Assembly (NCBI GenBank): GCA_947034895.1
Contig: OX344763.1
Span: forward strand, 4,900,501 to 4,964,500
Length of the DNA: 64,000 bases
Reading direction: 5' to 3'
Source: Rhytidiadelphus loreus
Lineage: Eukaryota; Streptophyta; Bryopsida; Hypnales; Hylocomiaceae
Positions 25,887 through 40,100 of this stretch are shown here, in pieces. The notes beneath the pieces were generated by a model. The model searched no databases, was not told the origin of the DNA, and was given only the letters and a program-made list of their open reading frames with translations. Position 1 is the stretch's first letter, and the number at the start of each line of letters is the position of its first letter. The translations under genes were made by a program, and so were the position numbers.

Positions 25887-26569
25887 TCTTCTAATTGATA
25901 ATTCATAATCAAAGAAATAAGAGCCAAGTTGTCAACTATTCTACTAAGTACATTCTAATGGCCAATCTTATCTTTTGATTTTTGATTTTTTTTTTCAATT
26001 CAAAAGTCAAACCTTGATGGGGTCACAACTTGAGAACTTCACTATACCTTGTAATCTATACATGCATGCACCAAAACTTTTTATTATGGGGGGTGCTCTT
26101 ATTTTACAATAGATATATCTCTATTTTTTGGTACTTCAACTTTTTGCCCATTTTTCTACATCCTATGGTACTTAAAGTTGAACTTGTGGCACTTAAACAT
26201 GTGCCTATTGTAATTCAAAAATTTATATGTGATTTTAGGGTTGATTGATATAATTACTATAATATGTACACTCTAACTATTGTTGAATACAATCCATAAG
26301 AACAATCCATATACATGTCTACATCATTTATCAAACAATTTATATGAACAAATCATACAAATGAATCATATATGTAGAATAGGAGAAAACCCGATGGAAA
26401 CTAAAAACCCTACAAACAGTATTATATTGGATGTTCCAATGGCTACACTATGCTCTTCTTTGCAAATACAACCTGTTCTTGAAAATTGCTTACTACAAAT
26501 CTGTGTTGGACAAATGAACAAATAACATCCTAAAATGAGATATTGTTCATTATTTTGTCTATAATTTGC

Positions 26570-27200
26570 AAAGGAAAATGAAAGCTTTTCATGTAGGTTT
26601 TTTCGGAGATGATCACTGTCAATTTCTAAAAAAACTATGGTCCATTTAATTCAAAGGGGGAAAGTTTTATATAATATGTAGGGCTACTATAGGATCCATA
26701 AAATGCTACATATCTCCTATATATATTAGGCTATACAAAAACATCATGTAGTAGAATTTTTTATTAATAAGTTAGCCTTGATTGATAGAGTTGTGCAATT
26801 TTTTAATAGATTGGTGTCAAGTGTAGATGTGGACAAATAATTTCTTGTAGATGATAAAATGAATACAATCAAAAAAATATACAATGATAGGTAGTTGAAT
26901 GAAATTGTACCATGATACTATTAGTGTATATATCAAAAAATTAAATGTAAATGGAAGATATTGACCATAAATGGCAAAAATTGTCACTTTGCACGGATAG
27001 AGAAGTTTACCTTAGTGGGTTCAATAAACTGAAAACTATGCAATACAAAGATTGAGTTTATAGACCATTTAACTTCAATCTTTAAAGCCATATGAGTTAA
27101 TTGTTAAGTACATACATATTGAATAGAATGTTCACAAGATAGTTGGAGTGGGGATTTCAATGTGTTTAATGGTAAACTTGTTATTAATACCTAAAGGCTG
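26570..27200 (-). repeat. Right arm of a diverged large inverted repeat
   Basis: Reverse-complement partner of about 24000-24640. The arms are separated by about 1.9 kb that contains the right end of the CACTA-like element, a SINE and a MITE. It could be one side of an older element with long terminal inverted repeats or an inverted second copy of a repeat family. Confidence 0.7.
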
Positions 27201-27209
27201 GAGGATTTT

Positions 27210-30200
27210 TTGTGGAAGAAGAAAATTCCAAAATAACTCATTTTTTATGCATTGTCTAATATATAAATATAATATTAAAAAAATAAAACAAAAGTCCAAT
27301 GTACTGTACAAAAGTGTATTAAGCAAGTAAGGCAATGTGTGGAAAAAATTTCAGTCCATTTGAGCTCATGGATTGAAAGATTATAACATTTGAAGTGAGA
27401 TTTTTTTCATTCCTATCAAACAAGGTCAGTAGACTTCAAGCTCACTTCATACTCTTCACAAAAATGAGGATTTTGACCATTCATAAGTATATGATGAGAG
27501 GTTCATTCATGAAAATTTTCAAAAGCAAATATCGAGTTTAGCTTACTCTAAATCAACCTACAATGCAAAGAGATTAAATGCATTGGAAATACACTACCGT
27601 ACTTAGATAGTAGGTTTGACTCAAATTGTTATTTTTTAAATAACAATTTGTTTTTGCTAATTTTGTAACCCTATAGTCAAATAACCAAATAAATGTAAAG
27701 ATGGATTGCTAAAAACCTAGAGAATCCATTCAAAAAAGTAAATAAAGTATTGTGCCAAGAAAATGAAGCTTCAAATTGAGGAATCTTGAGCTTCAAACAC
27801 ATGCTCCAAAGTTGCATTTTGTCTACCACGAGACCTTTGTTTAGATGTGATAGCCTTGGAAAAGAATCCCTCTTCCCACAACCTTCTATGTTCAACTGAA
27901 ATATGTCATCTTTAGGCAAAATTTCAATGAAACCACATCTCTGCCTCCCACGATGTCCTTGTGCAAATGGTGCATCCATCTTTAGCCAAAGCATTAGAAA
28001 ATATTTGCTAGCAGACAAAAGGCACCTTTCTCCCATCATGTCCTTGTACAATTGGAATATTCATCTTTAGCCAAAGGACTGCAAAATTTTGTTGATAAAT
28101 AGAAAGTACATTTCTCAACTAGAAGCTCATCCTTGAAGAAACAAGTATAAAACAGGGTATAAGAATGAAGCCTCCATAATCCAATAAACACAGTTTAGCT
28201 TGGAGTTTTGCCTTAGGTACAATGCTTTGAATTTAGTTTTTTTTTCCTATTTTGCTTTGTGTTTCTTACCTTCTGTTTCTTTCTTCTTGTACTCAACAGT
28301 GCAATCTGCTTGTCTCTTTCTGTATTTGATCATTTCCTTGTAAGATCAATATCGGTGGTCCTAGTGTTTGATGCACAACTACATAGATTAGTTGGACATC
28401 TTAATTGGGTGAATGACTGACCTCATTTTAGAAAGATTTTGAATTGAAAAAAAGAGGCTCATACACTAGGGAAAATGGTGTCAATTGAACCAATGAGCAA
28501 GAACATGAGTAGCGTTGGCCATGGTGGGATGCAACAAAGGTAGCAGATTGTCTAGGCTCTACATGCAAACCTTGTCCTCAAAGGTTAGTGAAATGCCACC
28601 TACTACTTTTCCACCTTTGAAACGCCACCTGCCACTCTTCTAGATTTGTTGTCATCTATTTGTACTACCGCATCACCCTTGTTGACATCTCTGCCACTTA
28701 AACTGCAAAAATTTAGAAGAGGTAAAATTTTGATTTCCTACCTCTCTTTAGGGTTTGATTTTGTATTCCAGGCCTCCAAACTTGATTGCCATAGATTAGG
28801 CCTTTTCACACTGGTACTTGATTTATGCTCCATCTTGTTGTTTTTAATATAGTCTAGTAGGCTTAACTTAAGGAAGAAACATTATTTCAAGAAAGAATCT
28901 ATTTTCATTTAGAAAAAGAATGTTGGAAGTAGATACAATAATCAAACTTACAAACTCAAAGAATTTCATAAATGCTTCATGGACATTGCATTAGGGCTAG
29001 AAATAAGCAAATACAGATGGCATAGCTTACAAATTGTCAAACTTGTCATTGTTGTGCATGATTTCTTGCTTGCAAATTCTTTTCCAATGTAGCTTATGAG
29101 ATATTCAATATAGTTGGAACCATAGAATTTCAATCAAGCTTATTAAATTCTTAATTTACTAGTAGCTCACAATACCATTTTTAGCAAGATGTTTTTAGCA
29201 AGGATTCTTTAGTGTAACTGTGAGCCACCACATTGGCTCACAAATTAGAATTAGAGAAATTTAAACAATTTAGGTGAAATTACAACTTAGAAATCATTAG
29301 TTGGATGAATTTAAGCTATAATCATGAATTAGTGGATTTTCCAATAGGTAGGAATGGGAATTCTATAACAATGGTATGAACTTTAGGAATTGCAATTATG
29401 CAAAAATGATATGGAAATTTGAGAGAAAAAATTAGGAATCTTAAATTAAAAAGATATTAACTAAAAATTGTGAATTTAAGTAAATCAAGCAAACAGTTAA
29501 ATGTGGAGAAATTTGAAACAAAATATTACATGAAGAAAATTGCATAAAAAATGAATTGGAAATCCAAAACGCAAATACCAAAATACCAAAATTGATTAGT
29601 AGAGTTAGAACAAGTATTAGAACACTAACATTGTAGTACATACTCTAAAATAGGGGAAGAAACAGTAAAATGGTGAGATTTATAGTAAATTAGGGAGGTT
29701 CACAATAAAGTAGCGTGTTTTACAATAAATTAGTGCAATTTCCTGCAATTTAGTGCATTTTTCAGTAAATAGAGTTGGGATAAAATTTTAATGGATGAAG
29801 CCTTAAACTAATGGTTCCTAGTGCTAGAGATTAGATTTGGAAGCTCTCTTGTTTTTTTCCTCTCTTGTGTGTGTGTTTTTTGGGTTTGTTTGAGGAGATT
29901 TGTTTTCCTCAAGAAAAGGAGAAAATTATGTAGATTAGTTGGGAAATGGAGGTTAGTACATTTGTCAATTAGGTCTTATACAATGGTGAATTAGGGTAGA
30001 AGAATTGGTTGGATGGGAGATTAGATTAGAATTTGATAGAATTTTTTAGGAAAATCTTGTGACTAGCTTAGAAGATGAATTGAGATCAATTAAAACAAGA
30101 ATTAAAATCTATGCATCGCAAAGAATTGAAGGTAGGGTTAGGATGAGGGATGTGAAGATCGACCCGAGGAAGATTCCATCACACGACAAAGACCCGGTTA

Positions 30201-33200
30201 AAAGAGATCCAAGTATCAGCAAGAAATGAAGCCCAAAAGAGGAGTTGTCAATTCACAAAGAATGAGACAAAGTCAAGAATGAACAACCCACAAGCATCAA
30301 ACAACTAAGCAAAAGAAACCAGGCTAGACCAAACATCTAAGCCAAATGGAGGCTACTATTGGACCCTTGGTCTAGTCCATGGTTTGTTAGAATTTCTTCT
30401 TGTTGAATCTTGAGGAGCTTGTGCAAAAATCAATGCCATGTATCCATCATAAATTCTTGAAATTATTGCAATAGGAATAGGGGATAGTTGTAGAGAGAAT
30501 AGTTCATTAGTTAATTGAGCTAGGGACAATTTCTTCCATAAGTATGCCATACTAAAAAGATTTAAGTTAATGGGGGTTGATAAACTCATACTTGTATGAC
30601 TAAGTGTCTTGCTCTAAGCTTTTGTATGGAAAATGAATTGATTACTTCTAAGTTATTTGATCACTTAAATTTTCTAAGAACAAAAATTGTTTCTTTCACT
30701 TGTTTGTAAACCAATGTGGTGTGAATTAGAACCCATGTGTATTGAATGAAGCAAGAGAAATTTGAATTGTCAAGTGAACTAATCTATGTATGCCTACAAA
30801 TTCACCATGATGCATGGTTTACTCTAAACTTGCTTGAAAAAATCATTAAAGAAATTGTGGTTACATACATAGTGGAATGGTGTTGTAAGAAACAACCTCT
30901 AAATATAATAAACTGAACTACTAGGGTGGAATCCATTGCTTGAAAGGGTAGGTAGTATACACTTCCCATCAAACTTTTCTAGGGGTGTTTTTTGCCATCT
31001 TGGTGAAAATTAAAACACTCATAGTAACTTACAACTTCAATATTTGGGCAATGGAATGTGACATTGATCGTGACATGTTTCTTGCTACCATTTCTCAATT
31101 AAACAAGTTTCAATAGTAGAAGTGGATCAATTTAACTAAACTTTTGTTGTAATGCATTTACATGTTACCCTTGTTTGAATGGCACATGTTGCTACTATTG
31201 GCAATAGATCTTGGTAAGATTGCTAACATATCACACTTACTTTCTTCATTTTTGTTTCTTTTGTCATTTAACTAAATTACGATTTGTACTCCAAACACTA
31301 TGATTTTCATCATTGACAACAAAAATTGCTAATGTATTGATTAAATCCTTCGTTGCAGGTAGATGTTGTAGCCATCAATTTTGAACAAGATTAGATATTA
31401 GGTTGTAGGTAGTTGCCAACACAAAAAAGGTATTTTGTTACATTATGTTTCATTCATACAAGGTTGTAGGTATGTTACATGTAAACAATTTTATAGATAC
31501 CAATAGTTAAAGATTATACACAATCATAGATGCTATGATTCATGTATAACAATTTCATAGGCAAGTGTGAGTACCTAATTCATTACTTGGAACTCATTAT
31601 TTTTTTATTTTTAAAGTTTAAATCAAGTTTTATATACAAACCAAAATAGGTATGTCGCATGCCAATATAGTGTTTGGTCCTATATAGAGTGTTTTACCTA
31701 AAGTAAGTCCAAATCCCGTATGTGAATAAATTTGTATAAATCATAGATATTAAGTGAATATTGCCCAAATTGACTAAACTTATTGTGCATGTGATAGATT
31801 ATGGCTAAATTGATCCAAAAGAACCTATGTGAGAGTCATAAATTGATTTCCAAATAAAGGTTTCAATTTCCCATTTGATTTTGTCAAATAATAGAAATTC
31901 CAATTATTAGCCTACAAATAACACAAATTCAAGATGGACCAATGGAGGGCATATATGGCCAAAGTATAGTGTTCTAAGGTTGAAATCTCACTAGGAGTCC
32001 AATGGCAAAATGGGATTACCAAGACTCCCTTTCATATAGAAGATTTCCTGTTTATTAGTAATTAAAGTAGATAGCTAGATTTTGTTCTCCTTTCTCAGGT
32101 GTGTAGGGTAAAAATATGAACCTACACATCTTTTGTGGAATTTCATGAGAAGTTTCATAAAAAAATTTAGAATTTTCTAAAGAAGATCCTCTTTTAGACA
32201 ATCAAATGCCCAAACCTACGATGGAAAATTCATAGAAATTATCCAAGTTGTGGTAAAATCATACTAAAAATTATTATGTCTTATCTTATGCTAATGAAAT
32301 GCTCTGACAACTTTCATGACATTCTAAAATGCAAAAGTACTCAACCCAAAAAGATTCTTCAAATTGGCAAAACTAAGATGATTTGTGGGATTGACCAATG
32401 TTTTGGGAGCATGCAAAATTGAAATGAGGTCAAAAAGGGATATTTTATTACTCCTTCATATCCACTAAAGAGCTTAAGCTAGTTATTTTCTTTAGAAAAG
32501 GTGAACTCCAAAAGTTGGATTTTTTCCTTTTTCAATTTTAAGTTGGTGCTAGGTTTCAATGAGTTTTATGCAAAGAAAAAGGAAATATAGGATCTTGACA
32601 ATTAAAAATGGTCTTTTAAAGCCAATAACACAATCCATTTGTGATTTGGAGTTTTTCTCCAAAAGTTAAAGCTTAGGAGCAATATAAAAAGTAAAATATC
32701 AAAGGATTAGGATGAAAATCCTAATTGATAAGTTACATGTAAGAAAATGAAAGAGGGGGTGCCCATTGAGATAGTATTTAAAGGCATCCATTTCCATCTC
32801 AAAACACCTATTATTATTATTTTGACTTTGTTGAGTCCATTTAATTGGATTTTTTCTATTTTTGAGCTACATCACGAAATTATTGTTGTTGTGCCTCTAA
32901 GTCTTAGTTTTAGTAGAATTATTTTCAAAAACACCCCAAGGCAACAAAGCTTTGAACCTATAAGTCTTAATTTTTGTAGAATTATTTCCACGAAAATCCC
33001 AAATGGGCGAAGTTTTGAACTTTAGTGAAAATCTTGTGTCAAGAATCAAATCAAGCTCATGAAATAGGAGTTTGATCCAAGGTCAAAGAAGCCAGGTAAT
33101 GAAAAGTTGGGCCGTGTGCTAGTCAATTGAGGGGAGGGTCTAAAGTCTAAAGTTGAAGGTCTAGGGTCTAAAGTTGGATTTCTAAGTTGCCTAAGGGAAA

Positions 33201-34528
33201 TTAAGGATAGTTTAAGATGAGGTTGGATGTTAGGGGAGAGTAGGAAGCCGATACAAACTTGCCAAAAAGAAAGATTTGGTTGCTTGAAAACAAATTAACC
33301 CCTAAAGTCACATTGTCCACTCAGGGGACAAAATGGTTTTTGGGTAGGCTCCTACCATCTCAATATTTGTCAATATTTTTTGAAATTTTTGGTGAAGATA
33401 GAAAACCACATTAGATTTTCAAAAATATAGTTTTTATTTCAATTAGTATCCGGGAACAAAAGTTATGGCATAAAAAATCTTTTTTTAGTTCAGTGGATAG
33501 AAAAAAAAACTCCAAAAAAAATTTAAATAAAAGAATTTAAAAATTTGTTGCAAATATATTGTATTATTATCTACATAGTAAGCTTTGGTTCATTCCATTT
33601 GGATATGTTATGCAAAAGTTATGGACAATCTTATTTTTCAGGCAATTAGAGCATCTTCATAAAAAAATAACTTGTAGGATTCATTTCTGAAGTCAATTTT
33701 CACAATTTTTCAAAAAAAAAAGTTCCATAAGGTTAAGATGTCTTTCTACAACAATCTCACTGTTGAGATTAGTGTGTTTCAATTCCATCTTAAAGCTATC
33801 AATGGTTTAGTTATCTCTTCTATCTTGAATGTACTTCTACTTAACGATTTTTTTATGAATGAAAACTAAGTGTTTTTAAAAAAAAAAAAATTCCTAGACT
33901 CTCAACTCAATTTTTCATCATATAAAATTAAAAATTAAAAATCACTAGAGCAAAAATTTTAAGTTAAGAAGGTTAAAAGCTAAAAAAATATAGTTAAACA
34001 ACATGCAAAAAAACTTGTTTCTTTTACTTTAAATGCAAATGTCTTGCAATCTATACGGTCAATGTTTTTGAAATTTCTTCCACACATTTTTGCACTAGTC
34101 TAGTACAAGATCCTATGGTTAAATATGAAAAATTAATATTTTTTAATATTTTTTTATTCTTTTGCTATAAAAATGACAATTTTGAGTGTTTTTTGATGGA
34201 AAAAAGGCCTTTGAGACTTTAGAAGTTAACAAACTAAGAGTCTAAGAGTTTTACAAATATGATATTCAGACACTTGTTGCATTGCATCTACATTTTGGAG
34301 TGTAAGATTGTCTTCTCCTTCGTTACTTCCTCCTCTAAAGCAAAGGACTTTGCATAGCTCACTAGGCATTGTTTGATAGGTCTTTGACATTACTTTTTTC
34401 CCTTTCATTCTAAATCTCCTTAGTGCCTTGGAAGATGAGAAGAATAGAGAACTATGCTTCCTTGTCTTCTAAGTGTGCTTTGCATCAACAAACTAATAGC
34501 TATGGTTTTTTACAAGTATGAGATAACA
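27210..34528. other. Long AT-rich spacer, no gene recognised
   Basis: Several short open frames exist but none has a recognisable domain, conserved motif order or credible splice sites. A minus-strand frame at 27677-28051 has a faint likeness to the pre-integrase region of copia elements (SHLNKGLV); it is too weak to call. No RNA gene was seen. Confidence 0.4.
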
Positions 34529-34530
34529 AG

Positions 34531-35149
34531 GTGAATGCATGGTTGGGTGGCTCACTAGGTGACACTAGGAGTTCATATATTGATAGGTTTTTTAGTACAA
34601 AAAATGAGTTAGTGGATGTTCATACATTGGCAAGTTCATCCACTCAATTTCAACATCAAGCCCACCTAGAGATTTTCTAGTTACATGGGGTTCTTAAAAC
34701 AAAAATAAAAAAACACCTTTTTTTTACCTTTATATGAACTTTGGAAAAAGAGGCTAAAATCAAACACTTTAAAAGTCCATAAGTACACTTCTACAAATGA
34801 TTTTATTTAAAAGGGATTGAATTCTAGGCTTCTAAATCTAAAATACAACACATGGTAAGTTGGTATTTGAAAAATATGTTCTTTTCCTTTATAAAAAACT
34901 CTCAAATAAGATTTTGTACACAGGTGTATGTCACAAAAAACATTCTTCAAAAGTCCATAACTACTAAAATTTAAGATGAACTTTAGAAAAATCAAGCACA
35001 ATCTTCAACATAATAAAGTTACCTATCTATACACAAAATTTTGCATTCAATAAAGTGAGTTAACTATGTCTATTTCATCATTACATACAAGTACCCCCCT
35101 GAAAATAGCCCTGTGACACAAAAAGTGAGCCACCCAACCATGCATTCAC
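34531..35149. repeat. 26-bp perfect inverted repeat bounding about 0.6 kb
   Basis: GGTGAATGCATGGTTGGGTG followed by GCTCAC at about 34531-34556 recurs exactly in reverse complement at about 35124-35149. Outside the arms the similarity stops, and no clear target-site duplication was found. A MITE or foldback element of unknown family is likely. Confidence 0.55.
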
Positions 35150-36350
35150 CCAACACAAGACTACATCAAAACTCTCACTCTCAATTACAATTGATAACAA
35201 AGAAACTGTGACCAAAATGAAAGAAAATTGACAAGTTTTTGTCCAAACTGACAACCAGCCCTTGATTCACATATTATTTTGTCAATTTGGACAAGAATTC
35301 TGTGTTTTTTTCAATTGTTTGTCAATTTGATGTTTTTGTCAACTCAATGTTCTTTAACCTTTTATTGCTGAAGGGTATGAAAAGCGTCCTCACATAGTTT
35401 CAAGTCCAATTCAAAATGTTGTAACTTTTGCATCCAATGTCCAAATTCAATAAAACTTATTGGAAAAGTTTTACTCTCTCTTCTAGTTTATGTGGTAAAA
35501 TTTTCAGATCATTCCAAAATATACTAATTTCTCGGAAGCCAATCGAAGTTCACAGGTTCAATTTGAGTTTACCAAACTGCATTTGAAGGTTGCAACTTTG
35601 GGGGCTTGTATCTCCTTCATCACATGTTCGTTTTCACTAAAAAAAATTTGGATTATGTTTCCCTTTAAGTCTAGTTATTGTGTTAAAATTTTCATGTCAA
35701 CCTCAGAAGTTATGAGTGACTGAAAAGCATTTTAGTAGGAAGTTCACCTTAGATGTGTTTTTTGCAACTTTTCTTGTTGTTATTTTGAAATTTACAAGCC
35801 GTTTTGCAGACACAATGAGTCAATTCAATGGTATTTTCTTTCTCCAATGTATTTGTATACTAGTTTTGAACCACTTTATAGTTTGAAGTTTTTTTCATTT
35901 GAGTAGTTTTAGAAATCGAATTTCACCTCCAAATGTGTTTCTAGGAAAATTTCAGCATCTTTTTTCAACACTAAAACATTACAATCTTGCAATCTAAGCG
36001 GTCAAATGACTCCAAATTTGACCCACGTCATCTACAACATGTACACTACAAGATTGTATGGTTGAGACTACTTAGCGACATTTACATCTATAACACTTCA
36101 AAATCAATGATGTTTTTGAACTCAAATGAACCTTAGGCGATGAGGGGTTAAAAATGTGTTGTGTTCAGACTTTCAAGGCTAAATTAGGCATACTGAACTA
36201 ACTTATTTCAAAAAGTGATTAACTATGAATACTTGCACAATAAACTAAAGTTTCACCTCCAAAAAGAATTATGCACTTTTAAGTCTTAATGTAAAAGTTA
36301 TATACAATTTTGCAAAAGAGAATAACTTCTGAATAAGAGAAAAATGGGGA
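35150..36350. other. AT-rich spacer, nothing recognised
   Basis: No gene or bounded element. The stretch ends at a sharp rise in GC content near 36.4 kb. Confidence 0.4.
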
Positions 36351-36586
36351 ATTTCGTTAAAATGGCGGTATTCCATTAAAATGGTGGTTCAGAGCTCCCA
36401 AGTTTGAATGAAATCCGACCGAAAATGGTAGCCGGGGGGATGAAATCCTGCAACAATGATGGGTTCCTGTGATAAAAACACCTTTTCCTCGATTCAATCA
36501 AAGTTGGAGGGGTCCAGTTCAGGACGAAATCATATCCATTCCGTGCCTTCTTAGAGTGGGCTACCTGAAAGAAAGTTCCAAAACAA

Positions 36587-37233
36587 CTCTAAGCGCCATT
36601 TGTTGTGCGAGGCGTGCATGACTTACAATTTGGGGTGGATCACAAAGAAACATCACATGGCCACTTGGGTGTGGGGCAAAGTGGCCGAGAGGAAAACAAT
36701 GTGTGGATTTGGATGCGCGGCCATGCACGGGAGAAGAGGGGGCGGTGCAAATGAAAGCACGGCCTCGGTGTAAAGAAGACAGTCTACATTCAATAGTAAG
36801 GGTAATTATAGTGGTTTTTGCATAGGGATCCGAACCCGCTTACATCCAACAGTTGGGGTGGATCACACACACACAGAACATTCAATTGGCCACTCGGGTT
36901 TTGGGCAAAGTGGCCAAGAAAAAAACAATGTCTGGATCTGCATGCATGGCCATGCACGGGGAGCAGAGGGAAAACAGCTCTAAGCACCATTTGTTGTGCG
37001 AGGCGTGGATGACTCTTACAGTTTGTGGGGGATCACAAAGACACATCACATGGCCACTTGGGTTTGGGGCAAAGTGGCCAAGAGGAAAACAAGTCACGGA
37101 TCTGGATGCGTGGCCATGCACGGGGAGAAGAGGGGCGCAAATGAAAGCGCGGCCTCGGTTTAAAGAAGACAGTCTTTATTGAATAGGGTAATTATAGTGG
37201 ATTTTGCATAGGGATCCCAACCCGCTTACATCA
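36587..37233. repeat. Imperfect 390-bp tandem duplication with an internal partial copy
   Basis: A segment beginning AAGCGCCATTTGTTGTGCGA and ending CCGAACCCGCTTACATC (36587-36850) is repeated at 36971-37233 with an offset of about 390 bp. A partial copy (GGGGTGGATCACAC to GCACGGGGAGCAGAGGG, 36851-36970) lies between them. All contain GGCCATGCACGGG and GGGCAAAGTGGCC blocks. Open frames across them are short and differ between copies, so coding is not supported. Confidence 0.85.
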
Positions 37234-37469
37234 TTTCTAGCTCTCTTCTACAGGAGAAGGTGCAGTCCAAGAAGAAACTATTTACGCCCAACTTTTGGGG
37301 ACCATGTGCTGCAGGACAAACTCAAAAATGGAGGAAGGTACAATCTGAACTATACCATTCTAAGTTCACGCCGGGACGCACGACTCGTTTTTCATTCGCC
37401 GACGCAGAGGGGTGAATCTGCACTCCGCATTCTCAAGTCGCGCCTCCTAAACCGCATGCAACCATCTTT

Positions 37470-38725
37470 GAGTGAAGGGTCTTGAGCTTCATGAACAAAA
37501 GCAAGCGCTTATTGGCCAATCATGTCGTTGGGAAGTCTTTACAGGGCATTCGCAGATTCCCAGACAAATGCTCGTCAATTGCGACATGGACCACTTCCGA
37601 CGTCGCCTCTTTGCCAAATACATCATGGTTCAACCGGTCGACCGGGAGAGGTAAAAGCAAGAGCACTCACAACCCATCCACGTTCATAGGGGAAGTCAAC
37701 TTCCTCGTTGGAAGAGGTTGACACATGGTCACCTTTGAAACACAACAGGACCCACCTCGCGAAAAGGGCGTCGCCGGCATACAAGGAACTCATCGACGCA
37801 AGGAAGGACGGCGTTGTCATCCATATTTTCTGACAGCAGTTCGAGTGTACCTGGTGGGAGCGATCGCCATCCACCGTCCGTGTCCTAGCATCCGGAGTTT
37901 TTGAGGGTGAGAACCAAAAACGGTCGACTTTTCTCGGGAAGTGCACCGGTGTGATGAGGCTGTTGATCAGAATACCTATTGGCTGCTCATAACTCAAGCC
38001 GTCCAGCGGATGGGGGGTCGTCCGCATCCAACCTTGCACACTGAGAGTCAAGTTGGATATGAAAGACCCATGTGCATCCACTCGGCGGCTTGAGTTATGA
38101 GCAGCCAATAGGTAATCCGATCGACACCTTCACCACACCGATCCACCGTCCCGAGAATAGTAGACCGCATCTCGCACATGCCCACAAAAACCCCGGATGC
38201 CGGGAGAAGGAAGGTGGATGGCGGTCGCTCCCACCAGGTACACTCGAACAACTCGAGGAAAATCTGCATGACAACGTTGTCCTTCCTTGCGCCGATGAGC
38301 ACCTTGTATGCCGGTGATGCCCTACGAAGAAGAGGGCCCTCGATTCCAGTGCCATGAATCCCCTATGCATATTCATGTTCGGACAGAAGATGGGCCGCCG
38401 GGCGTCCCTACTTTTGCTCTACACAGTCAACAAGTTCAACCATGAACGAGCCAGCACGATAACAACGCTAGAATGGATCCACACCGCACTTGACAAGCAT
38501 TTGTCCGCGTGTGTACGAATGCCCTGCAAGGTCCTCACAAGCGACATGAATAGCAAATAAACACCCGTTGGTGTTGGTGAAATGGTGGTCCGCTGACAAT
38601 CTACAATTTTGCAAACTAGAGGGGCAGTAAGCAACGGGGGGAAGTGGTTGACACCCGGAAACTAGGTCGCCCACTCCACATTCTCAAATTGCGCCTCCAA
38701 AACCGCATGCAGACAACTTTGAATG
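37470..38725. repeat. Long inverted-repeat unit A (hairpin locus), tandem copy 1
   Basis: This GC-rich unit is itself an inverted repeat. The left arm (about 37490-38005) matches the reverse complement of the right arm (about 38085-38590), meeting near 38045. Shared blocks include CAAGGAAGGACGGCGTTGTC, TTCGAGTGTACCTGGTGGGA and CCTATTGGCTGCTCATAACT. Each arm looks like a decayed coding segment: one frame reads ARKDGVVIHIF in one arm and ARKDNVVMQIF in the other, both followed by a FECTWWER stretch. The protein family is not recognised. The whole unit is repeated in tandem as unit B. Confidence 0.8.
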
Positions 38726-38728
38726 AAG

Positions 38729-38906
38729 CACTAGAAGAAAACTGTGTTAGAATCCCTGAAAACACGTCACCTTGTTTTCGTGAAGTTCTCGTTTCAAAAC
38801 GTAGAAAAATGTTTTGACTTCCGCATTTTGCCTGCGTTTTGAAACGGGAACTTAACAAAAACAAGGTGATGTGTTTTCAGGGATTCTAATACAGTTTCTT
38901 CTAGTG
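38729..38906. mobile_element. CACTA-like hairpin MITE, copy 4, with empty site
   Basis: A 178-bp foldback element with termini CACTAGAAGAAAACTG and its exact complement. It is flanked by AAG on both sides (38726-38728 and 38907-38909). The tandem copy 1.43 kb to the left (37475-37477) carries a single AAG at the same place and no insertion, which gives a natural empty site. The insertion therefore happened after the local duplication. Confidence 0.9.
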
Positions 38907-38909
38907 AAG

Positions 38910-40100
38910 GGTCTTGAGCTTCATGAACAAAAGCAAGCGCCTATTTGCCAATCATGTCGTCGGGAAGCCTTTACAGGGCATTCGGAGATTCCCGGACAAA
39001 TGCTCGTCAATTGCGACATGGACCACTTCCGGCGTCGCCTCTTTGCCGAATACATCATGGTTGAACCGGTCGACCGGGAGAGGTAAAAGCAAGAGCACTC
39101 ACAACCCATCCACGTTCATAGGGGAAGTCAACTTCTTCCTCGAAAGATGGTGACACATGGTCACCCATGAAGCACACCAAGACCCACCTCGCAAACAGGG
39201 CGTCACTTGCATTCAAGGAGCTCCTGGGCGCAAGGAAGGACGGCGTTGTGATACACATTCTCCCCAAGTTGTTCGAGTGTACTTGGTAGCAGCGACGGCC
39301 ATCCACCGTCCACGTCCTAGCATCCGGAGTTTGGGAAGGTGAGAACCAAAAATGGTCGACTTTTCCCGGGAAGTGGATTGGTGTGAAGAGAGTGCCCATC
39401 GGAGTACCTATTGGCTGCTCATAACTCAATCCGTCAAGCGGATGTGCCGTCGTCCGAATACCACGGTGCATAGTGAGAGCCAAGTTGGTTTATGACAACA
39501 CACATGCACTCGACGGCTTGAGTTATGAGCAGTCAATACATACTTCGATGGACACCCTCCCCACACCGATCCACCGCCCCGAGAATAGTAGACCGCATCT
39601 GGCACATGTCCACAGAAACCCCGGATGCCGGGAGAAGGACGGTGGATGGACGTTGCTGCTACCAAGTACCTTAGAACAACAGGAGGAGAATGTGCATGAC
39701 AACATCGTCCTTCCTTGCGCCGAGGAGCTCCTTGAATGCAAGTGACACCCTACGAAGATCAGGGCCATGGATTCTTGTGCCATGAATCCCCTATGCATAT
39801 TAGTGTTCGGACAGAAGATGGGCCGCTAGCGTCCCTACTTTTTTGCTCTACACCGAGTCAGCAAGTTCAACCATGAACGAGCCAGCACGATAACAACGCC
39901 CGAATGGATCCACACCGCACTTGACGGGCATTTGTCCGCGTATCTCCGAATGCCCTGTAAGGTCCTCACAAGCGACATGAATAGCAAATAAACACCTGTT
40001 GGTGTTGGTGAAATGGTGGTCCGCTGACAATCTACAGTTTTGCAAACTAGAGGGGGTGTAAGCAACGTGGGGACGTGGTCGACACCCGGAAACTAGATCG
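38910..40100. repeat. Long inverted-repeat unit B, tandem copy 2
   Basis: A direct repeat of unit A. The offset is 1432 bp, or 1251 bp once the MITE and its duplicated AAG are removed. The copies look about 90 per cent identical by eye. It has the same inverted architecture with a centre near 39490. Frame differences between A and B show that neither is under strong protein-coding constraint. Confidence 0.8.

Noticed and set aside
27677..28051. Possible copia pre-integrase fragment
   Set aside because: Only a short SHLNKGLV-like likeness; no integrase or reverse transcriptase motifs, LTRs or primer-binding site nearby.
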